From assembly GCF_014212495.1 (NCBI RefSeq), contig NZ_JACKZC010000002.1, positions 434,001 to 498,000 on the forward strand: a DNA stretch of 64,000 bases. Direction: 5' to 3'. The notes beneath the pieces are model-generated. The model had not been told where the DNA came from, made no database searches, and worked only from the letters and a program-made list of their open reading frames with translations. Both the position numbers and the translations under genes were made by a program. The stretch is from Pontibacter sp. Tf4. Its GTDB lineage: Bacteria; Bacteroidota; Bacteroidia; Cytophagales; Hymenobacteraceae. Below, piece by piece: positions 8,864 through 17,309 of this stretch. Positions within the stretch are counted from its first letter, which is position 1; every line of letters begins with the position of its first letter.

Positions 8864-9295
8864 CTATTGCTCCGGGCTGAGGGCTGTAAAAGTATTATCT
8901 GTATAGATCAGGATCACCTGCTTTATCTTCTTACCTACGTACGGTGGAGGTAATGGCATTTCAGGAAACGGATCATTTTGTACTTTAGCGGTACTCTCTG
9001 AAATATCAGGTTTTGCTACTGGTTCTCTCGGATGGGCCACATCTGCTGCTTTGGATGCTGATTCTGGAACTGAATTTTCTGCTACTTTCATTAGCATCTC
9101 GCCTTTGCCGTGCAGCAACCAGTTCGGGTTTACCTCTTCGTTCTTTGCCAACAGCTTGATTATCACGTCCAGGCTTGGCTTGTTCCGCCCACTCATGATA
9201 TGGCTTAATACGGCACGGGGCACTTCCATCGAATCAGCGAACTGAGAACTGCTCTGCCCTAAATGCTCCATTAATTGCCTGATCCTCTCTATCAT
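8864..9295 (-). CDS. Small XRE-type helix-turn-helix protein
   Basis: 143 residues from ATG at 9293-9295. Residues 1-65 form a Cro/CI-type HTH (IRQLMEHLGQSSSQFADSM, then VPRAVLSHIMSGRNKPSLD) followed by the WLLHGKGEML segment seen in many XRE regulators of Bacteroidota. The remainder is a Pro-rich linker and a conserved-looking C-terminal strand (KKIKQVILIYTDNTF). Target unknown. A good TTG-N19-TACATTTG promoter lies just upstream, and a palindrome covers its -7 box, which suggests autoregulation. Confidence 0.8.
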   Translation of the reverse strand: MIERIRQLMEHLGQSSSQFADSMEVPRAVLSHIMSGRNKPSLDVIIKLLAKNEEVNPNWLLHGKGEMLMKVAENSVPESASKAADVAHPREPVAKPDISESTAKVQNDPFPEMPLPPPYVGKKIKQVILIYTDNTFTALSPEQ

Positions 9296-9318
9296 AAAGT
9301 GTATGCATTTGCCAGTTA

Positions 9319-9348
9319 CAAATGTAACAAACCAATCTATTAACGCAA
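9319..9348 (-). promoter_or_regulatory. Bacteroidota-type promoter of the HTH gene, overlapped by a palindrome
   Basis: On the minus strand, TTG (9346-9348), 19 bases, then TACATTTG (9319-9326) match the TTG-N17-23-TAnnTTTG consensus. GTTAC-AAAT-GTAAC at 9315-9328 overlaps the -7 box and is a plausible operator. Confidence 0.6.
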
Positions 9349-9453
9349 GCCTACTATAAATTATAATCAAGTCTTTAAGTAAACTATAGCTTTACCTATT
9401 AAGTATAACAAGTTTATTTACAACGCCATATAATAATAAATAGATCAGTTTAC

Positions 9454-9495
9454 AACTATAGTTTACATTTGTATATACATTTGTAAACTATAGTT
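9454..9495. repeat. Perfect 14-bp inverted repeat built on two CTATAG copies
   Basis: Left arm AACTATAGTTTACA (9454-9467), 14-base loop, right arm TGTAAACTATAGTT (9482-9495). It can form a cruciform or act as a wide-spaced operator. Confidence 0.85.
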
Positions 9496-9629
9496 CACAT
9501 CGCTCAAATTCATCTTCCCCGCTGGCATCTAACCTATAGCTATAGTTCTATCAAGGATAACTACATGATTTCCAGAAAATAAGCTCAAACACCTTTGAGT
9601 GCCACAATGTCATGCTTTTAAAAGCGCTA

Positions 9630-9653
9630 TGTGGATAAACCGAGTTATCCACA
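9630..9653. other. Pair of perfect, inverted DnaA boxes
   Basis: TGTGGATAA at 9630-9638 and TTATCCACA at 9645-9653, both exact matches to the bacterial DnaA box, facing each other across 6 bp in an AT-rich spacer. They could belong to a replication origin or to a DnaA-titrating or regulatory site; the window alone does not decide. Confidence 0.5.
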
Positions 9654-9825
9654 AAAGGCTAAAATGCTTGTTTTAAACACCTTATAAGGTTCTATCGCAA
9701 CTATAGTTTACTGACACTATAACCTATAGTTATGGCACGACCGCTATAGTTTGGACTGGCTTGAATGACCATAGCCAGCTGCAAACTATAGTTTTGTACT
9801 TTAGCTATAGTTATACCTATAGCAA

Positions 9826-9870
9826 AAAGAAAAACACCGCTCCCCTTTTGCGTGGGTGCGGCGTTTCTTG
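9826..9870 (-). terminator. Terminator after the cupredoxin gene
   Basis: On the minus strand ACGCCGC pairs with GCGGTGT around a GC-rich loop and is followed by TTTTTCTTTTTG. It follows the stop of the gene at 9891. Confidence 0.6.
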
Positions 9871-9890
9871 TTTGAGGACTTCTGTGAGAT

Positions 9891-10421
9891 TTACTCTTTT
9901 ACAATAAGGGTACCATGCATGGTATGCCAGTGGTCGGGGTATGTGCATACGTAACTATAGACACCAACGGGGAGCGCCTTAAATTCATAGTTTACGGTCT
10001 GGCCCGGAAGTGCGAGCGGCGTGGCAACCAGCACATCTTTGCTTTTAGGTACGTAGTTCCCCGGCGATGCTACGGCGGCACCGGCCAGTGCTACTTCCTT
10101 GTATTTGTCTTTCGTTGTTACTACAAAGTTATGGACCATGTTCAGGTCAGTGCCTTCGTTTATCAGTTTCAGCTCAATCAGGGCATCAGCAGGGATCAGT
10201 AGCGTATCCTGGTCAAAGCGCACTTCCGGCAAAGTATCACCAAGCGCCTTCAGGGTAATAGCCACGACGGGCTGCAGGGTTGAGTCCGGAATTTCTTCTA
10301 TAGTAGCGGTTGCGCTATCGGTCTGGTTTTCGTCCAGTGTAATCACCGTTTCAGGTGCACCGGAGTTACAGGCGGCAGTCAGTAAGGCCAGCAGAAAAGG
10401 TATGTAGGCTGCTCTTTTCAT
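9891..10421 (-). CDS. Azurin/auracyanin-type blue-copper lipoprotein
   Basis: 176 residues from ATG at 10419-10421, which gives a clean lipoprotein signal ending in LLTAAC; an upstream in-frame start at 10445 would overlap the previous gene by 8 bp and spoil the signal. An acidic linker is followed by a cupredoxin domain. Type-1 copper ligands are visible: His in NMVHNFVV, and Cys, His and Met in CTYPDHWHTMHG. It probably shuttles electrons in the periplasm, possibly to a terminal oxidase; the partner is not shown by the sequence. It follows the L,D-transpeptidase gene by 16 bp and is likely co-transcribed. Confidence 0.88.
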   Translation of the reverse strand: MKRAAYIPFLLALLTAACNSGAPETVITLDENQTDSATATIEEIPDSTLQPVVAITLKALGDTLPEVRFDQDTLLIPADALIELKLINEGTDLNMVHNFVVTTKDKYKEVALAGAAVASPGNYVPKSKDVLVATPLALPGQTVNYEFKALPVGVYSYVCTYPDHWHTMHGTLIVKE

Positions 10422-10437
10422 CTGTTTTGCATAAGGC

Positions 10438-12177
10438 TTAGCCAAAAAACTCCTTGGCTAACTTTTTATCATGGCCGTAAATGTCATCCCGGAAGTGTAC
10501 ATTGCCTTCTTCATCCACCCAGCTCGTAAAATATACCAGGTACACCTGAATCTGTTTCGGTAATGTGATCCAGGTCTCTTCGCCGGCAGCTATCGTTTCC
10601 TGAATGCGCTGGTCTGTCCATTCCGGCATATCCTGCAGTACATATTTTGCCAGGTCCATTGGTTTCTCCAGTCTTACGCAACCATGGCTGAAACCGCGCT
10701 CTGTCTGGTTAAACAGGGCATCGGCCGGCGTGTCGTGCAGGTACACACTATACTGGTTCGGGAACAGGAATTTCACATCGCCCAACGAATTTTTGCCACC
10801 CGGGCGCTGGCGCACCATGTACGGAAAGTTCTTTTCCGTAACGCTGGCCCAGTCAATATCATAAGGCGAAACCGGCTTCGGATTCTTCTCTTTTGTCACG
10901 ATCTCCATATTGTTGCGCTCCAGGTAATTGGATCCGCTCAGCATCTGTGGCTTCACTTCCTTTTCTACGATGCTGTTGGGCACGTTCCAGTAAGGTGCCA
11001 GTACCACGTATTCCATTTTATCGCTGAAGATCGGGGTTGAGTTCAGCTCCTTCCCTACTACTACGCGCATCTCATACACTTTTTTATAAGCACGCTCGGC
11101 TTCGGGGTCGTTGTTAGGGTCTTCGTAAATGTATAGTTTATACTCCGGTATGTTCACCCAGATGTATTTCTGATCCAGGCTCTTCGGTACCAGGCGTTTT
11201 GGGATCCAGCGCCAGCGCTCCATGTTCATCATGATCTGCTGAATGCGGTCTTCGATGGGTACATTCATCATCCGCAAGGTATTGCCGCCAACTTTCCCGT
11301 CCTGGTCCAGTCCGTGCAGCGCCTGAAACTTCTTTACCTGCGCTACAAGCCCTTCATCAAAAAGGCGCATTTTCGGGTCATTCACGTTTATGGGCTGCCC
11401 CGGGTTGAGGCGTTTACGCAATTGCAGTACCGCAGTAGCCGTGTCGCCTTTCTGCAGCATTTTGCGTTTGCCAAGCTCTACTTTCTGCCAGCCGCCTTTC
11501 TCCTGCAGGGCACGGTATTTCTGCAACACATCGCGCAGGTCGGTGTAGCCTTTGTGCAGGGCCTCAAACTCGTAATACGGGTAAGTGCTTTCTCTTTCTT
11601 TAAGAATAGTTTGCAGGGCCTTGTGCAGCTTTATCTTGTTACGCTTCACATTCCAGTCAATAGAGCCTACTTCGGCAGGGTTTACCCGACCACGGTAAAA
11701 GTCTGAGGCATAGTCGAAATAGGTGGCTGTTAGGGCAACATCCAGCTGTTCCTGCAGGTCCAGCCGGGTAGAGTCCTGCCCATCCATTTCATCGTAGCGC
11801 TTCAGCATGCCCTCCAGGTCGGCCACGTTATACTTTTTTGGGTCCAGGCCTTCTCTGGTGGCATTCTTCATGGTCGTTAAAAACTTGTCTACTTCCGGCA
11901 CCAGTTTGTTATCCCGGAACCAGGCCAGTTGGTAGTCGCGGTCGCCGTAGAACAGGTACATCAGGTCGGCGTATGGTTTAAATTCAGGCTTTTCACTGAT
12001 AAAACCTTTAATATAGAGGCTGTCGGTGGTGGTCTGCGGCAGGTCTTTTATGCCCAGTACATCGCCTAAACTGGTATCACCTCCTTCTTTGCCGGTTTTG
12101 TTGCAGGCAGCTAAACCAGATAGCAGTACCAGCGCGGTGAGGTATAAAAAGGTGCGTTTAAAAATATAAGGGTTCAT
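10438..12177 (-). CDS. L,D-transpeptidase of the YcbB type, lipoprotein
   Basis: 579 residues. Lipoprotein signal (SGLAAC), an N-terminal helical scaffold region, a peptidoglycan-binding domain (about 245-310, LQKGDTATAVLQLRKRL), and a YkuD catalytic domain with the SHGCVRLEKP motif; the nucleophile is Cys500 and the upstream His is in VYLHDTPA. Such enzymes form 3-3 crosslinks in peptidoglycan or attach proteins to it. Length and domain order match the E. coli YcbB group. Its only close neighbour is the downstream cupredoxin gene. Confidence 0.93.
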   Translation of the reverse strand: MNPYIFKRTFLYLTALVLLSGLAACNKTGKEGGDTSLGDVLGIKDLPQTTTDSLYIKGFISEKPEFKPYADLMYLFYGDRDYQLAWFRDNKLVPEVDKFLTTMKNATREGLDPKKYNVADLEGMLKRYDEMDGQDSTRLDLQEQLDVALTATYFDYASDFYRGRVNPAEVGSIDWNVKRNKIKLHKALQTILKERESTYPYYEFEALHKGYTDLRDVLQKYRALQEKGGWQKVELGKRKMLQKGDTATAVLQLRKRLNPGQPINVNDPKMRLFDEGLVAQVKKFQALHGLDQDGKVGGNTLRMMNVPIEDRIQQIMMNMERWRWIPKRLVPKSLDQKYIWVNIPEYKLYIYEDPNNDPEAERAYKKVYEMRVVVGKELNSTPIFSDKMEYVVLAPYWNVPNSIVEKEVKPQMLSGSNYLERNNMEIVTKEKNPKPVSPYDIDWASVTEKNFPYMVRQRPGGKNSLGDVKFLFPNQYSVYLHDTPADALFNQTERGFSHGCVRLEKPMDLAKYVLQDMPEWTDQRIQETIAAGEETWITLPKQIQVYLVYFTSWVDEEGNVHFRDDIYGHDKKLAKEFFG

Positions 12178-12442
12178 GTGCTTCGGATTTTAAGCCAGGT
12201 AGTGCCTCAGGTATCTATAGTTTAACAACTATCTTATTTTAATACAATTACAAACACTACTATAGTTTAATTTTAGATGATTCAACTTTATGTACTCCTA
12301 CTTTAATTAAAAAGTTATGACCAATGCCGCCACTATAACTATAGTTGTGTTGGCAAACCTGCCTGTGGCCCTGTAGTTCGGGGTCTGGTTTTTGTGGTTG
12401 CCCGGAAATCCTTAACTTACCCTTTAAAGCAAATTGCAACGT

Positions 12443-14341
12443 ATGAACCCTTATCAGAAATATTTACTTGGGCTAGGACTGGCCGGAAGCCTTTGCCTGC
12501 CCGCTTGTACCACCCAAACCAACACAACCACCGAAACTATGACAACTGAACAACAGGCGCAGAACCAGGTATCAGAAGATGTGCACAGCTATGCAGAGCC
12601 CACCAAAGCCGTAGCCCGCCACTTGGACCTGGACATTGCCGTGAACTTTGATACCAAAACGATAGCCGGTACTGCCAGCTACGACATTGAGAACCTGGCC
12701 AAAGGCAACGAGATCATTTTTGACACCCGCGGACTGGAGATCGAGAAAGTGTACATCGGCGATAACAAAGAAGAGACCACCTTCCGGTTAGGCGAAACAG
12801 ATAAATACCTTGGCCAGCCGCTCTATGTAACTATAAAACCGGAGACAAAGCGTGTAACTATAGTTTATAAAACATCTCCGGATGCGGCCGCTTTGCAGTG
12901 GCTTAACCCGCAGCAGACAGCCGGCAAAAAATATCCGTTCCTCTTCACGCAATCGCAGGCCATCCTTGCCCGCACCTGGATCCCGATACAGGACAGCCCG
13001 GGCATACGCATTACCTATAACGCCACCGTGCAGGTGCCTAAGGAACTGATGGCCGTAATGAGTGCCGAGAACCCGCAGCAGAAAAATAATACCGGCAGCT
13101 ATAGTTTCCGGATGCAGCAGCCGATCCCTTCGTACCTGATGGCGCTTTCGGTTGGCGATATGGCTTTCAGGGAAGTAGGTCCGAACACAGGTATTTATGC
13201 CGAGCCGGCAACTATAGATGCAGCCGCCTACGAGTTTGCTGAAATGGACAAAATGCTGGTAGCCGCCGAAAAGATTTATGGAAAATACCGCTGGGACCGC
13301 TACGACCTGCTGGTGCTGCCACCGTCGTTCCCGTTCGGGGGCATGGAAAACCCGCGCCTGACCTTTGTAACGCCAACCGTACTGGCCAAAGACAGATCAC
13401 TGACAAGCCTTATTGCGCATGAGCTGGCCCATAGCTGGAGCGGTAACCTGGTAACCAACGCCACCTGGAACGATTTCTGGCTGAACGAAGGCTTTACCGT
13501 TTATTTTGAACGCCGCATTATGGAAGAGCTCTACGGAAAACCTTATGCCGATATGCTGAATGTGCTGGGCTACCAGGACCTGCAGAATACCATTGAAGAA
13601 CTGGGTGCTGAGAGCGAAGATACCCGCCTGAAACTGGACCTGGAAGGCCGTGACCCGGACGATGGCTTAACAGATATTGCCTACGAAAAAGGAAACCTGT
13701 TCCTGGACCACATCGAGATGGCTGTTGGCCGCGAAAAATTTGATGCGTTTGTGAACAAGTACTTCAACACCTTCGCCTTCCAGACCACTACCACCGACAA
13801 GTTCCTGGATTTTCTGCGCAAAGAGCTGATAAAAGGCGATGAAGAACTGGCCGAGAAAATAAACATTGAAGGGTGGGTATTCTCCCCTGGCCTGCCTGAG
13901 AACCATGTAAAACCAACTTCGGAACGCTTTGCACAGGTAGAAGCCAGTTACCAGGCCTGGAAAAACGGAAAGCCGGCCGCACAGCTCAACACCAAAGACT
14001 GGTCGAGCCACGAGTGGCTGCATTTTATACGCCTTCTGCCAAAACAGATGAGCCAGCAGCAGCTACAGGAGCTGGACAAAGCCTTTAATTTCACCAATTC
14101 GGGGAACTCCGAGGTGCTGGCAGGCTGGTTCATCCATGCCATCAACAACAACTATACGACCGCCGACAAAGCCCTCGAAACGTTCCTGACCAATGTGGGA
14201 CGCCGTAAGTTTTTAGTGCCGATCTATAAAGCGCTGATCGCTACGCCGGAAGGTAAAAAGAAAGCCCTGGCCATTTACGCCAAAGCCAGACCAAATTACC
14301 ACGCTGTTTCTACGGTTACCCTGGATGAAATGCTGAAGTAG
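12443..14341 (+). CDS. M1-family aminopeptidase, leukotriene-A4-hydrolase-like, lipoprotein
   Basis: 632 residues from ATG at 12443; a TTG three codons earlier is less likely. Lipoprotein signal with lipobox LPAC, so it sits in the cell envelope. The M1 N-terminal beta domain leads to GGMENPRLTF (exopeptidase motif) and the zinc site HELAH (326-330) followed by NEGFTVYFE. The C-terminal helical domain is of the LTA4-hydrolase type. It removes N-terminal residues from peptides. It contains in-frame copies of the CTATAG palindrome, for example ACT-ATA-GTT at 12857-12865 (Thr-Ile-Val). A strong terminator follows. Confidence 0.93.
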   Translation: MNPYQKYLLGLGLAGSLCLPACTTQTNTTTETMTTEQQAQNQVSEDVHSYAEPTKAVARHLDLDIAVNFDTKTIAGTASYDIENLAKGNEIIFDTRGLEIEKVYIGDNKEETTFRLGETDKYLGQPLYVTIKPETKRVTIVYKTSPDAAALQWLNPQQTAGKKYPFLFTQSQAILARTWIPIQDSPGIRITYNATVQVPKELMAVMSAENPQQKNNTGSYSFRMQQPIPSYLMALSVGDMAFREVGPNTGIYAEPATIDAAAYEFAEMDKMLVAAEKIYGKYRWDRYDLLVLPPSFPFGGMENPRLTFVTPTVLAKDRSLTSLIAHELAHSWSGNLVTNATWNDFWLNEGFTVYFERRIMEELYGKPYADMLNVLGYQDLQNTIEELGAESEDTRLKLDLEGRDPDDGLTDIAYEKGNLFLDHIEMAVGREKFDAFVNKYFNTFAFQTTTTDKFLDFLRKELIKGDEELAEKINIEGWVFSPGLPENHVKPTSERFAQVEASYQAWKNGKPAAQLNTKDWSSHEWLHFIRLLPKQMSQQQLQELDKAFNFTNSGNSEVLAGWFIHAINNNYTTADKALETFLTNVGRRKFLVPIYKALIATPEGKKKALAIYAKARPNYHAVSTVTLDEMLK

Positions 14342-14365
14342 CAACCTCCAGAACTATAGCAAAAG

Positions 14366-14399
14366 AAGAAGCCCGGCCAATAAAGACCGGGCTTCTTTT
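14366..14399 (+). terminator. Terminator between convergent M1 peptidase and DUF892 genes
   Basis: AAGAAGCCCGG (14366-14376) pairs with CCGGGCTTCTT (14387-14397) around a 10-base loop, with further T's after the stem. Confidence 0.85.
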
Positions 14400-14471
14400 A
14401 TAAGGACTCTGTGGCTTTCTGACCTGCTTGGGGAGCTCGGCGAAACAACAGAGTTTATGTCTTTGCAGTTA

Positions 14472-14963
14472 TCAGCGTTCTGCTCGTAAGTTCACAGCCT
14501 GCTCTGCAATCATGGTCAGTTTCTGGTCGGTTGTCTTCTCTTCATCCAGTGTTATGCCCAGTTGCTTTTCTACATCTGTAAGGCCAAGTTGCTTGGCGTA
14601 GGTGCAAACAGTGCCATAGGCTGCTATCTCGTAATGCTCCACGCGCTGGGCGCAGGCAATCAGGGCGGCATCCATCACACTTTTATCTGCCCGCTCGCTC
14701 ATCATGGATTCGCATTCTTTAATAATGCCTTCCATGGCCTTGCAGTGCTCAGAGCTGGCCTTTTTGCCCATCATTTTAAATACATCGTCGAGGCGTTTGA
14801 TCTGTTGTTCTGTCACTTTCAGGTGCTCTTCAAAAGCGGCTCTCAGTTTTTCTGATGAAGCAGCCTTGATCATTTTAGGCAGCGCCTTCGTGATCTGATG
14901 TTCTGCACTGTAAATGTCTTTCAGTTCGTGGATCAGCAGATCCTCTAAGTTGTTTAGTTTCAT
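14472..14963 (-). CDS. Ferritin-like DUF892 (YciE/YciF family) stress protein
   Basis: 163 residues from ATG at 14961-14963 (a TTG nine codons earlier is less likely). The pattern is an all-helical bundle beginning NNLEDLLIHELKDIYSAEHQ, the hallmark of DUF892, with Glu/His residues spaced as in ferritin-like proteins (HYEIAAYGT in the C-terminal half). Members are induced by general stress in other bacteria; their biochemical role is unclear. The 324 bp upstream (14964-15287) are AT-rich, hold the promoters of this gene and of the cyanophycinase gene, and contain no other gene I can support. Confidence 0.85.
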   Translation of the reverse strand: MKLNNLEDLLIHELKDIYSAEHQITKALPKMIKAASSEKLRAAFEEHLKVTEQQIKRLDDVFKMMGKKASSEHCKAMEGIIKECESMMSERADKSVMDAALIACAQRVEHYEIAAYGTVCTYAKQLGLTDVEKQLGITLDEEKTTDQKLTMIAEQAVNLRAER

Positions 14964-15287
14964 AGCTTGGAAAGGTTTAGCGTCATACAAATCTCTTGCG
15001 AGCTTGTGGACTTACTATACGTGCCACCCCGGCAAGGGTTAAAAAATTTTATAATTTAATTTAGCTAAAACATACTTATACTTAATCTACAACATATTAT
15101 ATATAACGTTTTTCATATACCGGATTTAGCTAACTTCAACTGGCTATAGTTTTATTGCACAGCCTCTGCTATACTTTTACGGGCTGTTTTGCAACGAAAA
15201 TGTGCCAGAACGGTAAAGTTGGATAGTTGTTTGCCTGAAAATGGCGGCACCTATAGTTTAAAATAGCATCAACAATAGAACGAAACT

Positions 15288-16184
15288 GTGGAGAAACCTA
15301 AAGGAAAGCTGATAGCAGTAGGCGGAAACGAAGACAAAGGAACCTACCCTAATCCGAAGTCGAAGAAGAAGTATTACCTTGATTTTTTTGAGCTTGGCAT
15401 TTTAAAGCGGTTCCTGCAGGAAATGCCTGCGGCCAACCCGCACGTTGAGGTTATTACCACGGCCTCGCTGATTCCGGAAGAAGTTGGCGAGCGCTATATG
15501 AGCGCCTTCGGTATTCTGGGCGCGGACAATGCCCGGCTCATGCATATTAAAACAGAAGAAGATGCCCTGAAACCAGAGTACCTGGAACGGTTGCGCAATG
15601 CGGATGGCATTATGATGAGCGGAGGTAACCAATCGCGCCTGACCCAGATATTTGGCGGCACCGAGTTCCTGGACATTATGAAGCAGCGCTACCAGCAGGA
15701 AGAATTTGTGATTGCAGGAACCAGCGCCGGCGCCATGGCCATGTCCCGGATCATGATAAAAGGGGGCAGCCCTACCGAATCGTTACTGCGCGGCGCCGTA
15801 AAAGTATCGCATGGTCTGGGCCTGGTCGACGGGGTGATCATCGATTCTCATTTTGTAGTACGCAGCCGTTTCGGGCGCCTGATGGAAGCTGTTGCCAGCC
15901 ACCCCAAAACTATAGGCATTGGCCTTGGCGAAGATACCGGTGTACTGATAACTGAAGGGGAACTGATAGAAACGATCGGCTCTAACCTGGTTGTGATAAT
16001 GGATGGGCACAATATAGGCTATACCAATGTGCACGATGTAGAACCCGGCAGACCTGTATCTATAGAAAACCTGCAGATGCATGTACTGGCCAAAGGCAAC
16101 ATCTATAACATAGAGACGCGCGAGTTCTTTAAAGACGAAGAAGCCCTGAAACACGGCAACCTGCAGCCTTCACAGCGGTTGTAA
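15288..16184 (+). CDS. cphB: Cyanophycinase-like serine peptidase (S51 family)
   Basis: 298 residues from GTG at 15288; no ATG is available before conserved sequence begins. The S51 nucleophile motif is present (AGTSAGAMAMS) with the preceding SGGNQSRL block. Cyanophycinase cleaves the Asp-Arg polymer cyanophycin to beta-Asp-Arg dipeptides. The neighbouring convergent gene encodes an isoaspartyl peptidase, the enzyme that would finish the degradation. No cyanophycin synthetase is in the window, so an external substrate or another acidic peptide remains possible. The stop lies inside a CTATAG copy. Confidence 0.87.
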   Translation: MEKPKGKLIAVGGNEDKGTYPNPKSKKKYYLDFFELGILKRFLQEMPAANPHVEVITTASLIPEEVGERYMSAFGILGADNARLMHIKTEEDALKPEYLERLRNADGIMMSGGNQSRLTQIFGGTEFLDIMKQRYQQEEFVIAGTSAGAMAMSRIMIKGGSPTESLLRGAVKVSHGLGLVDGVIIDSHFVVRSRFGRLMEAVASHPKTIGIGLGEDTGVLITEGELIETIGSNLVVIMDGHNIGYTNVHDVEPGRPVSIENLQMHVLAKGNIYNIETREFFKDEEALKHGNLQPSQRL

Positions 16185-17141
16185 CTATAGTTTCTGGCTC
16201 ACTTCGGGCACTTTATCCTTGTATATGGCAATGCGGGCATCAGAGCGGTTGGTTACACAGGCGCGATACATTCCCTCCGAGTTAAATGGCATCGCCACGT
16301 TTCCGGCACGGTCCACGGCAATAAGTCCTCCTTCACCACCGAGGCGTACCAGTTTATCCATCACCACGGTCTGGCAGGCTTCCTGCAAACTATAGCCTTT
16401 GTACTCCATTAAACAGGACACATCGTAGGCCACCACCGCCCGCAGGAAATACTCGCCATGGCCGGTACACGAAACAGCACAGGTATGATTATTGGCATAC
16501 GTGCCGGCTCCTATTACAGGAGTATCACCGATGCGGTTATAGTTTTTGTTGGTCATGCCGCCGGTAGAGGTAGCGGCAGCCAGGTTGCCGTGCTGGTCCA
16601 TGGCCACTGCGCCTACAGTCCCGAACTTTTCGTCGCCGGCCGTGTGGTCCAGCATAAATATATCGGAGTCGCGCACCTCGCTCCATTGCTTGTAGCGCAG
16701 CATGTCAAAAAAGTATTCTTCCGGGGCAAATTCAAGGTTCTGTTTGCGGGCAAATTCCTCGGCGCCATGGCCGCTCATAAACACATGGTCGGAGTACTGC
16801 ATAATGGCCGCGGCCAGGCGTATGGGGTTACGTATGCTCTGCACGCCGGCTACTGCCCCGGCCTGCAGGGTTTTACCGCACATAATAGCAGCATCCATTT
16901 CGTGCTGGCCATGTTTGGTGAAGACCGAACCTTTGCCGGCATTAAACAGCGGGGTATCTTCCAGCACCACCACAGCCTGCTCCACAGCATCTAAGGCAGT
17001 GCCACCTTTACTCAGAATACCCGCCCCTTTTTCAAGGGCATTCCGGAGAGCGGCTTTGTACTTCTGTTCCAGGTCGGGTGTCATCGATGCCGGGGTAATT
17101 GTACCGGCACCGCCATGTATCGCAATCGAAAAATCACTCAT
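16185..17141 (-). CDS. iaaA: Isoaspartyl peptidase / plant-type L-asparaginase
   Basis: 318 residues, Ntn-hydrolase family. It begins with the typical SIAIHGGAGTI and contains the autocleavage/nucleophile block GTVGAVAMDQHGNLAAATS (Thr at the start of the beta chain) and TSTGGMTNK. The proenzyme would split itself before that Thr. It hydrolyses isoaspartyl dipeptides and asparagine. It converges on the cyanophycinase gene with no gap: the two stop codons share one AACTATAG copy (16183-16190). Together they could release Asp and Arg from cyanophycin. Confidence 0.92.
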   Translation of the reverse strand: MSDFSIAIHGGAGTITPASMTPDLEQKYKAALRNALEKGAGILSKGGTALDAVEQAVVVLEDTPLFNAGKGSVFTKHGQHEMDAAIMCGKTLQAGAVAGVQSIRNPIRLAAAIMQYSDHVFMSGHGAEEFARKQNLEFAPEEYFFDMLRYKQWSEVRDSDIFMLDHTAGDEKFGTVGAVAMDQHGNLAAATSTGGMTNKNYNRIGDTPVIGAGTYANNHTCAVSCTGHGEYFLRAVVAYDVSCLMEYKGYSLQEACQTVVMDKLVRLGGEGGLIAVDRAGNVAMPFNSEGMYRACVTNRSDARIAIYKDKVPEVSQKL

Positions 17142-17269
17142 GTATGCTACGTTTTGATATATTAGTTTACTTTACGGCGCAGTACGGGCACAGTTTGGCA
17201 GCGGCTATAGTTTGCAAAAAAAGTGCTGGTTTTGCATCAGAAAATACACCGTGTAAACCTTATTTTTAG

Positions 17270-17277
17270 TATCTTTG
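17270..17277 (+). promoter_or_regulatory. -7 promoter box before the DUF3127 gene
   Basis: TATCTTTG matches TAnnTTTG, 32 bp before the start codon. No well-spaced -33 TTG was found, so confidence is moderate. Confidence 0.45.
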
Positions 17278-17309
17278 TTTTTAATTAATTAGCTAAAAAT
17301 ACAGAAATT

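Larger units (their letters stand above)
9384..9822. repeat. Dense cluster of CTATAG palindromes in a 595-bp gene-free spacer
   Basis: Eleven copies of CTATAG start at 9384, 9456, 9488, 9534, 9540, 9701, 9724, 9744, 9786, 9805 and 9817. Most read AACTATAGTT or CTATAGTT. The spacer 9296-9890 holds no protein gene I can support; it is AT-rich and also contains the inverted repeat at 9454-9495 and the DnaA boxes at 9630-9653. Confidence 0.9.

Noticed and set aside
9891-12177. Cupredoxin gene as part of the cco regulon
   Set aside because: No copy of the tandem operator was found upstream of 12177 or before 10421, so only function suggests the link.
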